From Frondihabitans sp. PAMC 28766 (GTDB lineage: Bacteria; Actinomycetota; Actinomycetes; Actinomycetales; Microbacteriaceae), in NCBI RefSeq assembly GCF_001577365.1, contig NZ_CP014513.1:1798001-1862000 (forward strand): DNA of 64,000 bases, read 5' to 3'. Below the pieces are notes generated by a model. That model saw only the letters and a program-made list of their open reading frames with translations. It was not told the origin of the DNA and made no database searches. The position numbers were made by a program, and so were the translations under genes. The first letter of the stretch is position 1, and every line of letters starts with the position of its first letter. Positions 26,231 through 33,511 of this stretch are shown here, one piece after another.

Positions 26231-26256
26231 GTGTTATATGACAAGGCTTATAACAC
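26231..26256. promoter_or_regulatory. AT-rich inverted repeat
   Basis: GTGTTATA (26231-26238) and TATAACAC (26249-26256) form a perfect 8-bp inverted repeat with a 10-base spacer. It stands out in GC-rich DNA at the 3' end of a small minus-strand gene. Operator, recombination site or weak terminator are all possible. Confidence 0.3.
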
Positions 26257-26497
26257 TTAGATCGTTTGGGGTGAGGGGCGACGGAGGCTGGGGAGCCGCT
26301 GGGTTTTCAGCGCTTTTCGCCAGGATCTGAAGCGCCTGCTCGCCAAGGAGGCGAGATTCGCCATCAGGACGAAAGCACTGCTCGAGCGACCAGTTGAGCC
26401 AGCTCCACAGCTCGGCCCGCCGATCGGCCCTCCGCCGCAGGGCAGCACTCAGAATCACACCGGACGTCGCCAGCCCCGCCACCACAAGCGCGATCAA
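26234..26497 (-). CDS. small single-pass membrane protein
   Basis: This 87-residue frame starts at TTG 26497, directly after an in-frame TAG. It opens with one hydrophobic helix (LIALVVAGLATSGVILSAAL) and a basic RRRADRRAELWSWLNWSLEQ stretch, then GEQALQILAKSAENP. Small proteins with a helix followed by DRRAE-W-x-W are seen in other actinobacteria, which supports this as a gene. Function is unknown. Confidence 0.45.
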   Translation of the reverse strand: MIALVVAGLATSGVILSAALRRRADRRAELWSWLNWSLEQCFRPDGESRLLGEQALQILAKSAENPAAPQPPSPLTPNDLSVISLVI

Positions 26498-26553
26498 CTA
26501 CGTCGAGCCGAACGCCCAGTTGTCGGTCGCTCCAGGCGCCACGAGGCCCTACC

Positions 26554-27060
26554 TCATCCGATGCGGTAGACGAGCCCGTGGCCGGCTGCGGCGACCATGG
26601 CGACGAAGCGCTTCGCCTGCTCAAGGTGGTACCCGACGTACGCCACGTCTTCGCGGAGGTGGCTGTCGCGGTGATCTCCGCCCGTCGACGGGCAACCATA
26701 GTGCGCCAGGAACATCGCGAGGACGTCGACCTTGTCGATCTCGCCGATGTGGTCGGCGATCCTCTGCACGGCCTCGGGCTCGAGCACCTCGTAGTGGCAT
26801 CGGTAGCCCTCTTGCCAGCCGTTCGGATAGACGACGTCGCCGCGCACGAGGTCGAGGCAGGGCTCGGCGGGGTACTGATTGGGCCAGACGAACAGCTCTT
26901 GCAGATAGCGCCACGACTTGTCGAGGCAGAGCACCAGCCGATCGTCGTCCGGATCGTCGTCGTCGACGATCGGATTGTTGTTCATGTAGTCGAGTGGATT
27001 CTGGCGGGCGAGCTCGATGTCGTCGGCGAGGACCGGATAGGCGTAGTAGCGGATTCCCAT
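26554..27060 (-). CDS. DUF1877 (YfbM-like) family protein
   Basis: This 168-residue protein opens MGIRYYAYPVLADDIELARQ and contains CLDKSWRYLQELF. This corresponds to the 'DKaWhaLhyLL' signature of the DUF1877/YfbM family. AMFLAHYGCPSTGG and a helix (YVGYHLEQAKRFVAMVAAA) follow. Start ATG 27060 has GGAAGGA seven bases upstream. The family has no established biochemical role. Confidence 0.65.
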   Translation of the reverse strand: MGIRYYAYPVLADDIELARQNPLDYMNNNPIVDDDDPDDDRLVLCLDKSWRYLQELFVWPNQYPAEPCLDLVRGDVVYPNGWQEGYRCHYEVLEPEAVQRIADHIGEIDKVDVLAMFLAHYGCPSTGGDHRDSHLREDVAYVGYHLEQAKRFVAMVAAAGHGLVYRIG

Positions 27061-27097
27061 GCCGAGATCCTTCCGCCCGGCCGAACTCAGGAGAGGC

Positions 27098-27136
27098 TTC
27101 TCCACAGGCCGCGAACCAAGGGGGCGGTTGTCCACA
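27098..27136 (+). promoter_or_regulatory. second pair of DnaA-box-like 9-mers
   Basis: TTCTCCACA at 27098-27106 and TTGTCCACA at 27128-27136 are in the same order and orientation as the pair at 4623-4649. They lie between the DUF1877-like gene and the monooxygenase gene. Confidence 0.3.
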
Positions 27137-27227
27137 AGGGATTTGCGGGAGGACGCCGCCAGGTCGCGTAATGCAGGCTTCACGGCCCGGCACCGAACCC
27201 GAAACAGCGCTCCGGTCTACTGGCGTC

Positions 27228-27278
27228 ATGACAACAACGAGCAGGGCACCCCGACGAGCAGGGCCAGGCGCCCGATGA
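27228..27278 (+). CDS. possible 16-residue leader peptide
   Basis: ATG 27228 opens MTTTSRAPRRAGPGAR. Its TGA overlaps the monooxygenase ATG at 27275 (ATGA). The downstream gene has no good ribosome binding site, so it may be translated by coupling to this short frame. This is speculative. Confidence 0.25.
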   Translation: MTTTSRAPRRAGPGAR

Positions 27279-28582
27279 GCGACCGCATTCACCTGGGCTG
27301 GTTCCTCGACGGTTTCCGCGTGCCCGCCTGGAACAAGCCGTGGTCGGGCACGTCGTCGCGCGACTGGACGTCGGGCCGGTTCTATGTCGACATGGCGCGA
27401 GACCTCGAGCGGGGCTGCTTCGACTACTTCATGCTCGAAGACAACAACTACGTGCCCGACTCGTTCGGCGGCACCATGGACGCCTACCTGAAGTACGGCC
27501 AGCGCGCCCCGAAGCACGACCCGACGGCGCTCGCCACGATCATCAGTCAGGCCACCGAGCACATCGGAATCGTCGCCACCGTCGCCACGACCGAGATCTC
27601 GCCCTATCGCCTCGCCCGGCTGATGTCGACGCTCGATCACTTCTCGGACGGCCGGATCGGCTGGAACATCGTCACCGGCAGCAACGACCAGGCCGCGCAG
27701 AACTTCGGCTTCGCCGCCCAGCCGGCGCACGACGTGCGCTACGACCTTGCCGACGAGTTCGTCGCCGCGGCGAAGGCGCTCTGGAACTCGTGGGAGGACG
27801 GCGCTGTCGTCCTGGACGACAAGTCGAATGTCTACGTCGACGCGAGCAAGGTGCACGTCGTCGACTACCAGGGCGAGCACTTCTCGACCCGGGGGCCGCT
27901 CAACACGATCCCGGGCCCGCAGCGAGAGCCGGTGTTCTTGCAGGCCGGCGTCTCGCCCCGGGGCATCCGCTTCTCGGCCCAGACGGCCGACTCGATCATC
28001 GCGACGGGCGACAGCATCCCTGCGATGAAGGCTTTGCGCGAGCGCGTCCGCGCCGAGGCCGCAGCCGTGGGGCGCGATCCTGACGCCATCAAGGTCATGT
28101 TCATCACAGAGCCAGTCCTCGGCGACACGATCGACGAGGCCGAGGCCAAGCTCGTGCGCATCGAAGAGGACGCGATGCGCACCTACGACCACAACCTCAG
28201 CGGCCTGGCGAGCGTGACGACGACCGACTTCTCGAAGTACGATCCCGACCAGCCGCTGCCGGCCGACCTGACCACCAACGGCCACCAGGGTCAGCTGAAC
28301 GACATGATCCGATCGGGCAAGACCCTCCGCGAGCTCGCGACGGCACCGCTCGCCAACGGGTATCGCGAGACCTTCGTCGGCACGCCGCAGTCGGTCGCAG
28401 CGGCGATGCAGGACGCGGTGGAGGAGATCGGCGGCGACGGCTTCCTGATCTCGTCGCTCTCGCCGACCCGGCGGTACGTCAGCGAGATCGTCGACGGTCT
28501 CGTGCCCGAGCTGCAGAAGCGCGGCGTGATGCGCGACCGCTACGAAGGGCGCACGCTGAGAGAGAACCTGCTCGCCTTCTGA
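27275..28582 (+). CDS. NtaA/DmoA-type FMN-dependent monooxygenase
   Basis: This 435-residue bacterial luciferase-superfamily flavin monooxygenase is of the nitrilotriacetate/dimethylsulfide/alkanesulfonate type. Family text includes LGWFLDGFRVPAWNKPWSG, FDYFMLEDNNYVPDSFGG, TTEISPYRLARLMSTLDHFSDGRIGWNIVTG and PVFLQAGVSPRGIRFSAQTAD. FMNH2 comes from a separate reductase not seen here. The substrate cannot be assigned. Translation may be coupled to the short frame ending at 27278. Confidence 0.88.
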   Translation: MSDRIHLGWFLDGFRVPAWNKPWSGTSSRDWTSGRFYVDMARDLERGCFDYFMLEDNNYVPDSFGGTMDAYLKYGQRAPKHDPTALATIISQATEHIGIVATVATTEISPYRLARLMSTLDHFSDGRIGWNIVTGSNDQAAQNFGFAAQPAHDVRYDLADEFVAAAKALWNSWEDGAVVLDDKSNVYVDASKVHVVDYQGEHFSTRGPLNTIPGPQREPVFLQAGVSPRGIRFSAQTADSIIATGDSIPAMKALRERVRAEAAAVGRDPDAIKVMFITEPVLGDTIDEAEAKLVRIEEDAMRTYDHNLSGLASVTTTDFSKYDPDQPLPADLTTNGHQGQLNDMIRSGKTLRELATAPLANGYRETFVGTPQSVAAAMQDAVEEIGGDGFLISSLSPTRRYVSEIVDGLVPELQKRGVMRDRYEGRTLRENLLAF

Positions 28583-28616
28583 GACGCCGACCAGGCACCC
28601 GGCCAGGCACCGGGCC

Positions 28617-28622
28617 TAGGCT
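28617..28622 (+). promoter_or_regulatory. -10 hexamer (leaderless type)
   Basis: TAGGCT, six bases, then ATG 28629. Confidence 0.45.
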
Positions 28623-28628
28623 CCGGGC

Positions 28629-28916
28629 ATGCCGCACATCGTCTTCGCAGGTCAACGCATCCCGATCACCGCACAGCAGATAGTCGAGTTGAAAGACAGG
28701 CTTCAGGATGCAGCGCAGCGCGCGGTGCCCGCCGAGCTGAGCCTCGTCGGCCCCGACGGCGACGCCGTCTGGCTGCTGTGGACCCCGGGGGCGCCCATCG
28801 TCATCAACGATGCCGATGTGCCGCCGCTTCCCGAGTTCCCGATGCCCGACTTCTCGGCGCTCGGCCTGCCCGGCTTCCCGGAGCCGCCGACGCCGCCGCG
28901 CCGCGTCGGCTTCTGA
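28629..28916 (+). CDS. small hypothetical protein with proline-rich tail
   Basis: This 95-residue protein has an N-terminal region (PHIVFAGQRIPITAQQIVELKDRL) followed by short strands. It ends in a Pro-rich tail (PPLPEFPMPDF, then GFPEPPTPPRR). It has no signal or helix for the membrane. A leaderless-type promoter hexamer precedes the ATG and codon use is normal, so it is likely a real gene. Family and function were not recognised. Confidence 0.6.
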   Translation: MPHIVFAGQRIPITAQQIVELKDRLQDAAQRAVPAELSLVGPDGDAVWLLWTPGAPIVINDADVPPLPEFPMPDFSALGLPGFPEPPTPPRRVGF

Positions 28917-28976
28917 CGCGACCGAGAAGCAAGCACGCGATTCGTCCTCCCGCCTCCGAATTCGGTGAGAGGCGTG

Positions 28977-29002
28977 CACTGAGTGCATCGATGCACCTAG
29001 TG
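28977..29002 (+). promoter_or_regulatory. palindromic operator of the TetR-MMPL locus
   Basis: A 26-bp palindrome with two mismatched pairs is centred on the perfect 14-mer GTGCATCGATGCAC (28983-28996). Outer arms are CACT and AGTG. It ends inside the TAGTGT -10 hexamer of the regulator gene, as expected for autorepression. Confidence 0.6.
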
Positions 29003-29003
29003 T
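28998..29003 (+). promoter_or_regulatory. -10 hexamer of the tetR-type gene (leaderless type)
   Basis: TAGTGT, six bases, then GTG 29010. Confidence 0.45.
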
Positions 29004-29009
29004 GAACGG

Positions 29010-29663
29010 GTGACCCCGATCACCACCCTCGCCACGCCCGACCGGCGCGCAGCCCTCAAGGCTCGGCACCGCGCCGCGATCCTGCGCGCTGCCCGCGAAC
29101 TGGTCGACGAGCGAGACGGCGCCCACTTCAGCGTCGACGAGCTGGCCGAGCGCGCCGACATCGCGCGCCGCACCGTCTTCAACCACTTCGCCTCGCTCGA
29201 CGAAGTGCTGCTCACCCTCTGCGCCGACGTGCTCGAGATCGTCATCGACGACTTCATCGGGGCGGTGGCCGCCGCCCCCGTCGGCGCCGACACACGCGCC
29301 TCGATGTTCGACGAGCTCGCCCAGACGATCGCCAAGACCGACCTGCCGTCGGCCATCGTGAGCATCGGGCGCATCATCGGCACACCCGACCCCGACGACC
29401 CCCGCGGCCGAGCCCTCAGCGACGAGGCCTTCGCGCGAGCGGCCGCACGGCTGGTCACCGAGGTCAGTCGCCGACACCCGACAGCCGACCCTCTCGAGGC
29501 CGAGCTGCTCGTGTCGTCGCTGATGAGCGGCGTGATCGTGATCGCGACCCGCTGGGTCCTGCACACGGGCGTGCGACTCGACAAAGCGGGGCGCCTCGCG
29601 TGGGACGAGCTCGTCGCACGCCTCATCGACTCCGTCCGGGCCGGGTACCAACCCGCGCTCTGA
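29010..29663 (+). CDS. TetR family transcriptional regulator
   Basis: This 217-residue regulator has an N-terminal TetR helix-turn-helix (about residues 23-66: AAILRAARELVDE, then FSVDELAERADIARRTVFNHFAS). The C-terminal ligand domain has no assignable ligand. The strong palindrome eight bases before the GTG start is very probably its own operator. The MMPL transporter gene follows in the same direction after 92 bases, so this protein probably represses itself and the transporter. Confidence 0.9.
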   Translation: MTPITTLATPDRRAALKARHRAAILRAARELVDERDGAHFSVDELAERADIARRTVFNHFASLDEVLLTLCADVLEIVIDDFIGAVAAAPVGADTRASMFDELAQTIAKTDLPSAIVSIGRIIGTPDPDDPRGRALSDEAFARAAARLVTEVSRRHPTADPLEAELLVSSLMSGVIVIATRWVLHTGVRLDKAGRLAWDELVARLIDSVRAGYQPAL

Positions 29664-29755
29664 CGAAACCCGGGGTCCACCGGCGCACCCCGTCACCGCC
29701 ACCACAGCGCGCATTGCACAGACCGCGCAGACAGAACAGAAAGAACGAGGCTTCC

Positions 29756-32281
29756 ATGGCCGGCCTTCTCTACCGCCTCGGACGATTCGCCGCGCGCCGC
29801 CACTGGACGGTGATCATCAGCTGGGTCGTGATCATCGCGCTCGCAGCCGTCGCGTACAGCATCTTCAAGGGCCCGACGTCGGAGTCGATCACGATTCCGG
29901 GCACCGCCACGAGCAAGGTCACCGACGAGCTGGCGAAGAAGTTCCCGTCGGCGTCGGGCGGCTCGGGCAGCCTCGTCTTCGAGACGAAAGACGGGAAGGC
30001 GTTCACCGCCAGCGAGAAGACCGGAGTCAAGTCGTTTCTCGCCGACATCGCGAAGATGGACGACGTCAAGGCCACTGTCGACCCTTTCGTCACACAGGCC
30101 GACCTGACCTCGCAGGCGAATCAGGTCACGACCGGGCGCGCGAAGATCACGGCGGGCAAGGCTCAGCTGGCGACGGCCCAGAAGCAGATCGACGCGGCTC
30201 AGACGCAGCTCGATCAGGCGAAGGCCGCCGGTCAGCCCGCGGCAGCCCTGGCGACGGCGCAGACGACGCTGGACGCGCAGAAGACGAAGCTCGCCGCGTC
30301 GACCAAGACGCTCGACGAGCAGTCCACCAAGCTCGAGCTCGGGGCCCAGCTGCTCGACCTGTCGAAGAACATCCGATTCGTCTCGAAGGACGGCACGAGC
30401 GCCGTCGGCACGGTGCAGTTCACGAAGTCGACCTACGAGGTGCCGGCGAGCGTCAAGACGGACATCGTCGACAAGTCCGCGGCCGGGATCACCGGTGTTC
30501 ACGTCGACGTCACCGAGGACATCGCCGAGGGCGTGCCGAGCATCGTCGGCCCCGGCGAGGTCGTCGGCCTCGTCGTCGCCCTGATCGTGCTCTTCGTGAT
30601 GCTGGGCACGGTCATCGGGGCCGGGCTCCCGCTGCTGAGCGCCGTCGTGGGCCTCGGCGCGTCGGTGCTCGGGTCGATGGCGTTCTCGGGGCTGGTGCAG
30701 TTCACGTCGGTCACGACCGTGCTCGGCATCATGCTGGGGTTGGCGGTCGGAATCGACTACTCCCTCTTCATCCTGAACCGGCATCGAAATCAGCTGAAAC
30801 AGGGCATGAGCCTGCACGAGTCGATCGGGCTGGCCAACGGCACGTCGGGCAACGCGGTCCTGTTCGCAGGATCCACGGTGATCATCGCGCTTCTCGCCCT
30901 CAACATCACGGGCATCCCGTTCCTCGGCCTCATGGGCACCGTCGGCGCCGTCTCGGTAGCCGTCGCGATCCTCGTGGCGCTCACCTTCACGCCGGCCATC
31001 CTGTCGCTCGTCGGCATGCGCATCCTCAAGAAGAAAGAGCGTCAGGCGATCGGCTCGACGGCGGCCACCCGGGTGCCGAACAAGCCGATGGCGACGTGGC
31101 GGGCGATCGTCACCATCGTGGCCGGTGTGGCCGTCCTCGGCGTCCTCGCGCTGCCGGCCCTGCAGCTGCGGCTCGGCCTGCCCGACGGGTCGTCGGAGGC
31201 CACGAACTCGAGCCAGTACAAGGCGTTCAAGACGCTCGAACGAGAGTTCGGCGCAGGTCAGAACGCTCCGCTCGTGGTCGTCGCCGATCTGCCGAAGGCG
31301 GCGACGGGCGACACCCTGCTGCGTCAGGAGGTCGCACTCGGCACGAAGATCGCCGCCAACTCCGACGTCGCCGCGGTCGCACCCATCGGCGCCTCGAAGG
31401 ACGGCAGCGTCATCGCCTACCAGGTCGTGCCGAAGGGCGGGCCGTCCGCGGCGTCGACCGAGACGCTCGTGCACGATCTCCGCAACCTGTCACCCGTCAA
31501 GACGACGGCAGGCAACGCGACACTCGGCGTCGCCGGCAACGCCAGCGCGAACATCGACGTCTCCGACAAGCTCTCGGCTGCGCTGCCGCTCTACCTCGTG
31601 GTGGTCGTCGGCCTCTCGCTGATCATCCTGATCATCGTGTTCCGGTCCCTCCTCGTGCCGCTCACGGCCACGGCAGGGTTCGTGCTGTCGCTGCTGGCCA
31701 CGTTCGGCGCGCTGACCGCGATCTTCCAGTGGGGCTGGCTGGGGGGGATCTTCGGAGTGCACGATCCTGCGCCGATCCTGAGCTTCCTGCCCATCATCGA
31801 GGTCGGTGTGCTGTTCGGTCTGGCGATGGACTACCAGCTGTTCCTGGTGTCGGGCATGCGCGAGGCGTTCGCGCACGGCACCCCGGCGAAGATCGCCGTG
31901 CAGCGCGGCTTCCACGCCGGGCGCAACGTCGTCGTCGCCGCGGCGCTGATCATGATCTCGGTGTTCTCGGGCTTCATCTTCAGCGACTCGTCCACCATCC
32001 GCCCGATCGGCTTCGGCCTCGGGTTCGGGGTGCTGGCCGACGCCTTCCTCGTGCGCCTGCTGCTGATCCCGGCCGCGATGCACCTTCTCGGCAACGCGGC
32101 CTGGTGGTTCCCGAAGTGGCTCGATCGCATCCTGCCCGACGTCGACGTCGAGGGGGCGAAGCTCGAGCGCGGGCACACCTCAGGCGAATCGAAGCCGGAG
32201 CACACTCATCACGCAGCGCCCGCGCCGGACGACGCGGAGCCGAGCGTGCACCACGAGGGCGCACCCTCGCACCGCGCCTGA
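29756..32281 (+). CDS. MMPL/RND family transporter
   Basis: This 841-residue membrane protein has two similar halves. Each half has a first helix, a large extracytoplasmic domain and a five-helix bundle (about 12 helices in all). The first half carries GLAVGIDYSLFILNRHRNQL, the MMPL proton-relay and sterol-sensing-like motif. The second half has GLAMDYQLFLVSGMREAFAHG. The first outer domain holds a Gln/Ala/Thr-rich coiled region (residues about 115-200). MMPL proteins export lipids, siderophores or drugs. Regulation by the adjacent TetR protein suggests an inducible efflux pump. The start is ATG 29756 with GAGG six bases upstream. Confidence 0.92.
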   Translation: MAGLLYRLGRFAARRHWTVIISWVVIIALAAVAYSIFKGPTSESITIPGTATSKVTDELAKKFPSASGGSGSLVFETKDGKAFTASEKTGVKSFLADIAKMDDVKATVDPFVTQADLTSQANQVTTGRAKITAGKAQLATAQKQIDAAQTQLDQAKAAGQPAAALATAQTTLDAQKTKLAASTKTLDEQSTKLELGAQLLDLSKNIRFVSKDGTSAVGTVQFTKSTYEVPASVKTDIVDKSAAGITGVHVDVTEDIAEGVPSIVGPGEVVGLVVALIVLFVMLGTVIGAGLPLLSAVVGLGASVLGSMAFSGLVQFTSVTTVLGIMLGLAVGIDYSLFILNRHRNQLKQGMSLHESIGLANGTSGNAVLFAGSTVIIALLALNITGIPFLGLMGTVGAVSVAVAILVALTFTPAILSLVGMRILKKKERQAIGSTAATRVPNKPMATWRAIVTIVAGVAVLGVLALPALQLRLGLPDGSSEATNSSQYKAFKTLEREFGAGQNAPLVVVADLPKAATGDTLLRQEVALGTKIAANSDVAAVAPIGASKDGSVIAYQVVPKGGPSAASTETLVHDLRNLSPVKTTAGNATLGVAGNASANIDVSDKLSAALPLYLVVVVGLSLIILIIVFRSLLVPLTATAGFVLSLLATFGALTAIFQWGWLGGIFGVHDPAPILSFLPIIEVGVLFGLAMDYQLFLVSGMREAFAHGTPAKIAVQRGFHAGRNVVVAAALIMISVFSGFIFSDSSTIRPIGFGLGFGVLADAFLVRLLLIPAAMHLLGNAAWWFPKWLDRILPDVDVEGAKLERGHTSGESKPEHTHHAAPAPDDAEPSVHHEGAPSHRA

Positions 32282-32321
32282 GCACGCTCGGCTCGAATCA
32301 GCTGGGCCTGACCGTCTAGAG

Positions 32322-32771
32322 CTACGCGGCGCTCGTGAAGAGCGCCGCGTACTCGCCGTAGCCCTCGGCCTCGAGGTCGGCCAGCGGCACGAAGCGGAGC
32401 GCGGCCGAGTTCATGCAGTAGCGCAGACCGCCCTCCCGCCACGGGCCGTCGTCGAACACGTGGCCGAGGTGGCTGTCGCCCGAGGCCGAGCGCACCTCGG
32501 TGCGGGCGAAGATCATGAAGCCCTGGCGCTTCTCGACGATGCGCGAGGTGTCGATAGGCCGGGTGAAGCTCGGCCAGCCCGTGCCCGAGTCGTATTTGTC
32601 GAGCGACGAGAAGAGCGGCTCGCCGGTGACGACGTCGACGTAGATGCCGGCGTCTTTCGTCGCGTGGTACGCATTGCGGAACGCCGGCTCGGTGCCGCCG
32701 CGCTGCGTCACGTGGAACTGCTCTCGGGTCAGCTTCGCGAGCGCCTCCGGGGTCTTCTGGTAGTCGGTCAT
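32322..32771 (-). CDS. msrB: peptide-methionine (R)-S-oxide reductase
   Basis: This 149-residue MsrB reduces methionine-R-sulfoxide in proteins. The catalytic Cys119 is in [11 protein letters not shown], and the DSGTGWPSF and [10 protein letters not shown] motifs are intact. The four zinc cysteines of many MsrB proteins are absent: residues 46, 49, 95 and 98 are Asp, Thr, Ser and Gly. It therefore belongs to the metal-free form. It converges with the MMPL gene. Confidence 0.95.
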   Translation of the reverse strand: MTDYQKTPEALAKLTREQFHVTQRGGTEPAFRNAYHATKDAGIYVDVVTGEPLFSSLDKYDSGTGWPSFTRPIDTSRIVEKRQGFMIFARTEVRSASGDSHLGHVFDDGPWREGGLRYCMNSAALRFVPLADLEAEGYGEYAALFTSAA

Positions 32772-32895
32772 GCCTGAGTCAACACGCGGGGCGCGGGGGA
32801 CGTTCCCGGCGAGTGGTTGAATCCGAGCGCGCGAGCGTTTACCGTCGAATGCAGGGAAGGCCCAACCAGCCGGCCCGTCACGGTTCAGGGGGGTC

Positions 32896-33225
32896 ATGTC
32901 AGAGACGAGAGTGTCGACCGAGGCGGTCGAGGCGGCCAGCAGTCGTGTGGCTGACGAGGTCGCCGCCTTCGAGGCGCGCGTGGCCGCGTGTCGCTCGCTC
33001 GTCGAGTCGACCATCGGGGCCGATTGGGCTGGCACAGCGGCTGACGCGTTCGCGGCATCCTGGCTCGAATGGCTCGCCGGCGCGGCGACGATTCAGGATG
33101 CCCTCGGCGGGATGTCGAGGCTCCTCGCCGAGTCCGCCGAGCAGTACGCGACGACCGAGGCCGGGGTCACGAAGGCGTCCTCCGATTCGAGCATCTCGGT
33201 GACGGCGCCGGGAGACGCGTCATGA
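32896..33225 (+). CDS. WXG100-like (ESX/type VII) protein, 109 residues
   Basis: This is a short all-helical protein with a WAG turn at residues 44-46 ([12 protein letters not shown]) between two helices, the WXG100 layout. Members are small T7SS substrates or partners, usually forming heterodimers. It is the first gene of a four-gene set with another WXG100-like gene, a large effector and a candidate immunity gene. It overlaps the next gene by ATGA. Confidence 0.75.
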   Translation: MSETRVSTEAVEAASSRVADEVAAFEARVAACRSLVESTIGADWAGTAADAFAASWLEWLAGAATIQDALGGMSRLLAESAEQYATTEAGVTKASSDSSISVTAPGDAS

Positions 33226-33509
33226 CCCGGCACCGGGCCGTCGGCTCGTCGCTCGACGCTCTCGTCGTCGAGCTGGGGCGGATGGCCGAATACTCGAACG
33301 CTCTGCTGACCGGCGTCGACTCGGCTGCCGCGACCGTCTCGACCGAATGGTCGGGCGACGCGCAGCGGCAGTTCGCCGCTCTGCATCAGGAGTGGGCTGC
33401 CGGCGCCGCCCGGATGGCCGAGGCGATGGCCGACATCACGCGCGTCGCGGCGGCGGCGGGCACCGCGTACGACACGGCGGCCGAGCACAACAGGGCGGGC
33501 TGGGCCTGA
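33222..33509 (+). CDS. WXG100-like (ESX/type VII) protein, 95 residues
   Basis: This is the second helical hairpin protein, with WSG at residues 43-45 (STEWSGDAQRQFAALHQEW). Translational coupling to the preceding gene by ATGA suggests an EsxA/EsxB-like or LapA-type pair that escorts the downstream effector. The stop is only two bases before the effector ATG at 33512. Confidence 0.8.
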   Translation: MTRHRAVGSSLDALVVELGRMAEYSNALLTGVDSAAATVSTEWSGDAQRQFAALHQEWAAGAARMAEAMADITRVAAAAGTAYDTAAEHNRAGWA

Positions 33510-33511
33510 CG

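Noticed and set aside
26231..26256. Chromosome dimer resolution (dif) site
   Set aside because: An 11-6-11 reading is possible, but only about half of the bases of the XerD half-site consensus match. Kept only as an unexplained repeat.
26621..28285. Long open frame of about 550 codons on the minus strand across the monooxygenase region
   Set aside because: It is antisense to a gene with clear family motifs. Long antisense frames are expected at this G+C, and its translation is low-complexity Arg/Gly/Asp/Val.
32281..32345. GCGGCGCT/AGCGCCGC hairpin as terminator of the MMPL gene
   Set aside because: It lies inside the 3' coding end of msrB, so coding constraint explains it.
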